DNA from: Chara braunii
Lineage: Eukaryota; Streptophyta; Charophyceae; Charales; Characeae
NCBI GenBank assembly: GCA_003427395.1
Contig: BFEA01000167.1
Location: 216,597-248,913 of the forward strand
DNA: 32,317 nucleotides
Reading direction: 5' to 3'
This document shows, piece by piece, positions 29,299 through 32,317 of the stretch. Numbering within the stretch: position 1 is the stretch's first letter; every line of letters begins with the position of its first letter. The notes under the pieces are model-generated. The model was given only the letters and a program-made list of their open reading frames with translations. It was not told the origin of the DNA and searched no databases. Both the position numbers and the translations under genes were made by a program.

Positions 29299-29701
29299 GA
29301 CCGCCGTTTATTTTCTCCCTTGATAATACCAGGTTGATTATTGGCAGCCAGTTAGTCCCATCACAATAGTTGTCAGGTATAGGAGGGATTGAAACAGTCT
29401 TGTATGTTACTGGCATTATACCCTATTCCACTTTCTTCTTTTGCTTGATCAAATTTGTCTTTTCGTCATAAATAAATTGGATCACGATCTCCCATAACCA
29501 ATTAAAATTCTCACCATCATTGCTGCCTCCATCCTTGACATACGGGCGAATATCATAGACATCTCCCTCCAAGAAGTGAATCAGCACTACGCAGATGGTT
29601 GAACCACAAGAGTGATAGCTCCAACAAGCTTCATAATTGTAAGGAAATATTCCTCTTGTGGTGAGTTTAGACAATTCTTTCAGAGCATCGTCGGCCAGCA
29701 T
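29288..29701 (-). pseudogene. Leader ORF P1 (type I), in-frame TAG
   Basis: First ORF after the primer site. From ATG 29701: LKELSKL, GIFPYNYEACWS, strand ICVVLIHFLEGDVYDIRPYVKDG, helix (WLWEIVIQFIYDEKTNLIKQ), then TAG 29425-29423. The same frame continues with IPPIPDN and TNWLPIINLVLSR, the counterparts of the PPLPD and W-x3-I segments of P2, to TGA 29290-29288. So this is a full-length type I gene split by one stop, overlapping the P2 start by 11 bases. Confidence 0.6.
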
Positions 29702-30018
29702 TTGTTTTGATAAGTCTCACTCTCTTCCTTTCAATTTCCTTCAGTGTATTGAGAGATAATTGGGCATACCTGGTATCAAGCTCGATTCTCTCCAGTCAAT
29801 AATATCAATCTTCTTTTTTCCGATCCAATGTGGTACCTCACACAAGGAAAAAAAATAAATTACAGTTAGCAGTCGTGATTCTCAAGAAAATCGGGACTTC
29901 GATGAGAATAATAGAATTAACTTGAATCTCACAGAAATGTCAACAGTTCTCAGGTCCTAATCAAAGCTCAAAGATGATGATGACCCAGGTTCGTTCCGGA
30001 CACGAAAAAATTTTCATG
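29702..30018 (-). other. Retroelement untranslated leader
   Basis: Between the primer site and P1; no convincing ORF, A/T-rich with an A9 tract near 29850. It would hold packaging or translation signals but none can be named. Confidence 0.4.
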
Positions 30019-30036
30019 TCCCCGACAACGGCGCCA
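30019..30036 (-). promoter_or_regulatory. Primer binding site, tRNA-Asp type
   Basis: TGGCGCCGTTGTCGGGGA starts four bases after the LTR end. It matches the complement of the plant tRNA-Asp 3' end at 17 of 18 positions as I know that sequence; this primer is common in plant Tat/Athila-type gypsy elements. It fixes the element's strand and the LTR end at 30041. Confidence 0.8.
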
Positions 30037-30040
30037 TTTT

Positions 30041-30098
30041 TGTCGCACTTTTTCCAGTCGGGCCACTTCGGGCGACCGGAAAGCCAACAGGCTGTCAC
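30041..30098 (-). repeat. LTR terminal segment A, right copy (end of 5' LTR)
   Basis: On the - strand it reads gtgacagcctgttggc...GTGCGACA, ending in the CA expected of an LTR and followed by AAAA and the primer site. Same window orientation as 10152-10209. Confidence 0.85.
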
Positions 30099-30227
30099 GC
30101 AGGATTTTGTAAGTGATTGCAATAAATAAATTGATTAAATAATGCAAATCCCTTCCTGTTGTGTGCGTCCGGCTTCGAGCGAGACCCTTCAATTGCGGTC
30201 TTCGCCGGTCCCCGGTCTTAGGAATTT

Positions 30228-30233
30228 TTTATT
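30228..30233 (-). terminator. Poly(A) signal AATAAA, right LTR core
   Basis: Counterpart of the signal at 12292. It lies between the LTR ORF and the LTR end, so a transcript made from the 5' LTR must pass it to reach gag. Confidence 0.4.
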
Positions 30234-30507
30234 TTGATTCGGAACAGCAGAGAATTATGCAAATAATAATCATAAAATTATGGGGTGTTATGCATGCATC
30301 AATTATGTCAATCTGTGACAAAGCATCCACAAGGGCAATCATCGAGAAAAAATAATGCAAAAAAAAAAAGATTGACTGACTCGAGTAAGGACGGGGGCAA
30401 TTGAGTGAGGGAAGAATGAAAACTCTTAATAATCTCAGAAAGTACACATTGACGAGCATGGTCAGCACCTCTTAAGAGTCCTCATTTATCCTTCTAGTCA
30501 GTCTCTC

Positions 30508-31170
30508 TCAATCTATTTTCACTGATCTTCTCGGGTGCCGAGATCCACGCCCACATACAATCTGAGACTGAGGCTCCGTGACGAAATGCCACCTGTAGCC
30601 AGCCAGCTCTGAGCATGACCATCCGAGACACATGACACTGTAGTTAACCATCGAGCAAAACTCCTCCCACAAAATAGGCAGTCCGTCCACTGAAAAGACT
30701 CCTCGCCTGAGATAGGGATACTCGGTAGGCTCAGTTAATGCCTCAATGTCGATCACCGCCGTAGAGATGTACCTCTTTGCCAATCCAATCAAGTCCAGCC
30801 AACTCGTGCCATCTGTGAGAAGTGAAGGGACTGGAGGCCTAGGATAATCAGTATAGAGGATCGACCCAAAGTTACGAATCAACGTAGTGTCACTCTCATC
30901 GAGCTCCCCCTCTCTCTGGTCAAGGTATTCAGTGGCTGAGATCCAGACTGGATCAAAAAGTTCATGAGTCTCCTTGCCCTTCTTCAGGTAAGGCCTCAGA
31001 TCATGGATAGTGCCATCAGCAAAACTAGTCTGGACAATGAAGATTGACAGATCTCCCTGTCTGAAACCAATGGCACTAACATACTGATAATGGAATGCCT
31101 CTTTGCATGAAATTCGGTTGAGGCTGGCCAGCACTGACTTTCTGACTGGAGTAGACCGAACTGTGCTCAT
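30508..31170 (-). CDS. LTR-encoded accessory protein (type I family), right copy
   Basis: About 220 codons from ATG 31170 (MSTVRSTPV). The upstream ATG of the left copy is GTG here. The ORF is fully open, with the same motif order as the left copy and about 25 residue differences by eye, and runs 12 codons longer (PRRSVKID end) because the left copy has TAG where this one has CCG. In this orientation it is upstream of P1-P6 and can be expressed from the LTR promoter at 32.1 kb. Family relationship: type I, with HDLRPYLKK matching the Y-D-x-R-x-Y-V-x-K motif of P1-P3. Function unknown. Confidence 0.7.
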   Translation of the reverse strand: MSTVRSTPVRKSVLASLNRISCKEAFHYQYVSAIGFRQGDLSIFIVQTSFADGTIHDLRPYLKKGKETHELFDPVWISATEYLDQREGELDESDTTLIRNFGSILYTDYPRPPVPSLLTDGTSWLDLIGLAKRYISTAVIDIEALTEPTEYPYLRRGVFSVDGLPILWEEFCSMVNYSVMCLGWSCSELAGYRWHFVTEPQSQIVCGRGSRHPRRSVKID

Positions 31171-32102
31171 GAGTACTCTCGCAAGTACGAACTGGTCAGA
31201 CGATCCCTGAGAACTGACTACCAAACTGACCGCAGGAAACTGATTGCTGAAAACTGATTGCTGAAAAAAAAGCTGATTGCTGAACTGATCACTAATAATA
31301 ACTGAATGCTGATAACTGACCGTTGATTAGATGATTAACGAATGTCCGGATAAGTTCTCGTTCAGAGAGAATACTCACCGATGGCTGCCTACAGTCCTCC
31401 TTGCTTCTTCAATAGCACCTATTGAAGTTATGGTTGCACACAGTCTGCCGCTCTTATCATGCAAGTAGTATGTATTCGATTCTTGTATGATTCCTCACGA
31501 GAGTCAGTGCATGTTCCATCATCGCAATAGTCTGCTGGTTGTACTCCTCGACTGCACTTTCCCTCCAAGTCTCCGCAGTGCTCTGATACAGTGAGCAGGA
31601 AACTCTAACTGCATTACTACTGTCCATAATCTCGCTGATCTCTAGCTACGCCAGTTCGCCCAGCTCAAGACGGATGAGTCATGGATGATCCAGGTATGAG
31701 AAGGCTATTGGGTAGATGGCTGTTTCAAATTGTCGTTTCTTGTCGCTATTCCTGGTTGTTGTTATGGAAATTGACTGGTTGCTGATTCCTGAATGCTGGT
31801 TCTCGATACTGCATCTACTGATCTGAGATTTGACTGATTGTTGATTGAGAGAAATGGTTGCTGGTTTCTGAAAACTGACTGGTTACTGTTCTGAAAAAAC
31901 TGGCTGGTTGCTGTTCTGAATGCTGGCTGCTACTTTTGATTGTCATCCCTAATTACCGTTTCTGCTGTATCTGACTGCAGATCAAGGGTTGAACGTTTGC
32001 TGATGTTGTCGGCCGGTCACTGATCAGATGTTGATTAGTTGCTGACTAAAGGAGAAAACTGAACGTAACTGACTGGCTTCTGACTGAGAAGCTGAAAGCT
32101 TG

Positions 32103-32129
32103 CTTAAATACTGTCTGAGTTCCAATTGG
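32103..32129 (-). promoter_or_regulatory. Putative promoter of right LTR (CCAATTGG + TATTTAAG)
   Basis: On the - strand CCAATTGG (32129-32122) then TATTTAAG (32110-32103), identical to the left copy. It would start the genomic RNA of the element. Confidence 0.5.
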
Positions 32130-32300
32130 ATGTTGCCAAATCGTTATCTGGATATTGTCCGAGGACTTAAAAAGGAAAATTGGGTGATGACTAAACAATA
32201 ATTGAATGTTGTCCCAAGCTCTGGCACTAATCAGTGCGCTGTTCCAAGTCCTGAGCACTGCCAAAAACAAAACATTTATCTGAGTATTGCCAGGGTTGAT

Positions 32301-32317
32301 AGGGATCAGACAGAGAT
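32301..32317 (+). repeat. LTR flanking segment B, right copy at window end
   Basis: Exact 17-bp match to 12427-12443 in the same orientation, though the core beside it is reversed. The window ends here. Confidence 0.7.

Larger units (their letters stand above)
30099..32299 (-). repeat. LTR core, right copy (sense orientation)
   Basis: Reverse complement of 10210-12426. Here promoter, ORF and poly(A) signal point the same way as the leader ORFs and gag-pol, so this is taken as the ancestral arrangement. Confidence 0.85.
10152..32317 (-). mobile_element. Large degenerate Ty3/gypsy LTR retrotransposon with accessory ORFs
   Basis: Sense is right to left. Components: 5' LTR (cut by the window end) ending ...GTGCGACA at 30041; tRNA-Asp-type primer site 30036-30019; six leader ORFs 29701-27247; gag 27185-26153; protease 25395-24958; RT; RNase H; integrase ending near 21535; a ~9-kb 3' region; a second LTR-core copy whose outer edge TGTCGCAC is at 10152. 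The order PR-RT-RH-IN is that of Ty3/gypsy. The outer right end and the inner boundary of the left LTR cannot be seen, so LTR length (at least 2.27 kb, perhaps much more) is open. Multiple frameshifts and stops make gag-pol non-autonomous. Confidence 0.85.

Noticed and set aside
21535-29701. Reassigned stop codons (for example TAG read as Gln, as in some ulvophyte algae)
   Set aside because: Stops occur at conserved Trp positions and all three stop types interrupt pol, alongside frameshifts, so decay explains them better.

Overview
This window looks like repeat-rich nuclear DNA of a eukaryote, most likely a green plant or streptophyte alga. Scattered single Ns, long CT/AT microsatellites, nested retroelements, plausible introns and TATA/AATAAA signals all argue against a prokaryote. 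The lineage is an inference from the plant-style tRNA-Asp primer site and element organisation; no host marker gene is present.

Left part (1-2,310): a decayed gene on the + strand that runs in from the left edge. In order it has a Ser/Pro-rich N-terminus, a C2HC-type zinc finger, a Josephin-like (ataxin-3 family) cysteine protease domain that keeps the catalytic Cys but has Asn where the His should be, and a tandemly duplicated pair of RING-like Cys/His modules broken by frameshifts and stops. The next 8 kb (2,310-10,150) is mostly non-coding: twin (CT)n(AT)n tracts, a nine-copy motif array at 7,583-8,440 with an A26 tract inside it, three ~120-bp degenerate repeats at 8,725-9,062, and a tRNA-like sequence near 9,900.

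Right part (10,152-32,317): one large, degenerate Ty3/gypsy-type LTR retrotransposon on the - strand. Reading in its sense direction (right to left): 5' LTR (32,317 to 30,041, cut by the window end), a primer binding site matching tRNA-Asp, a leader packed with six small ORFs (P1-P6), gag, aspartic protease, reverse transcriptase, RNase H, integrase (pol ends near 21,535), then a long 3' region. That region contains tandem repeats, an antisense intron-bearing ORF with its own TATA box and AATAAA, bZIP/ABRE-like site clusters and two more small ORFs, and it ends in a second copy of the LTR core at 10,152-12,443. Gag-pol is dead: several frameshifts, and four conserved Trp codons turned into stops.

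The notable system is the accessory ORF family. The LTR core itself carries a promoter, a ~212-codon ORF and a poly(A) signal. The ORF is open in both copies and is related by eye to the leader ORFs P1-P4; a shorter related type occurs as P5, P6 and two ORFs at 12.5 and 16.3-16.7 kb. The leader ORFs are nearly gapless, with overlapping stop/start codons. The 2.2-kb core lies in opposite orientations in the two copies, while the short sequences flanking it on both sides keep the same orientation. This means either a precise flip of a promoter-plus-ORF cassette or an assembly artefact.
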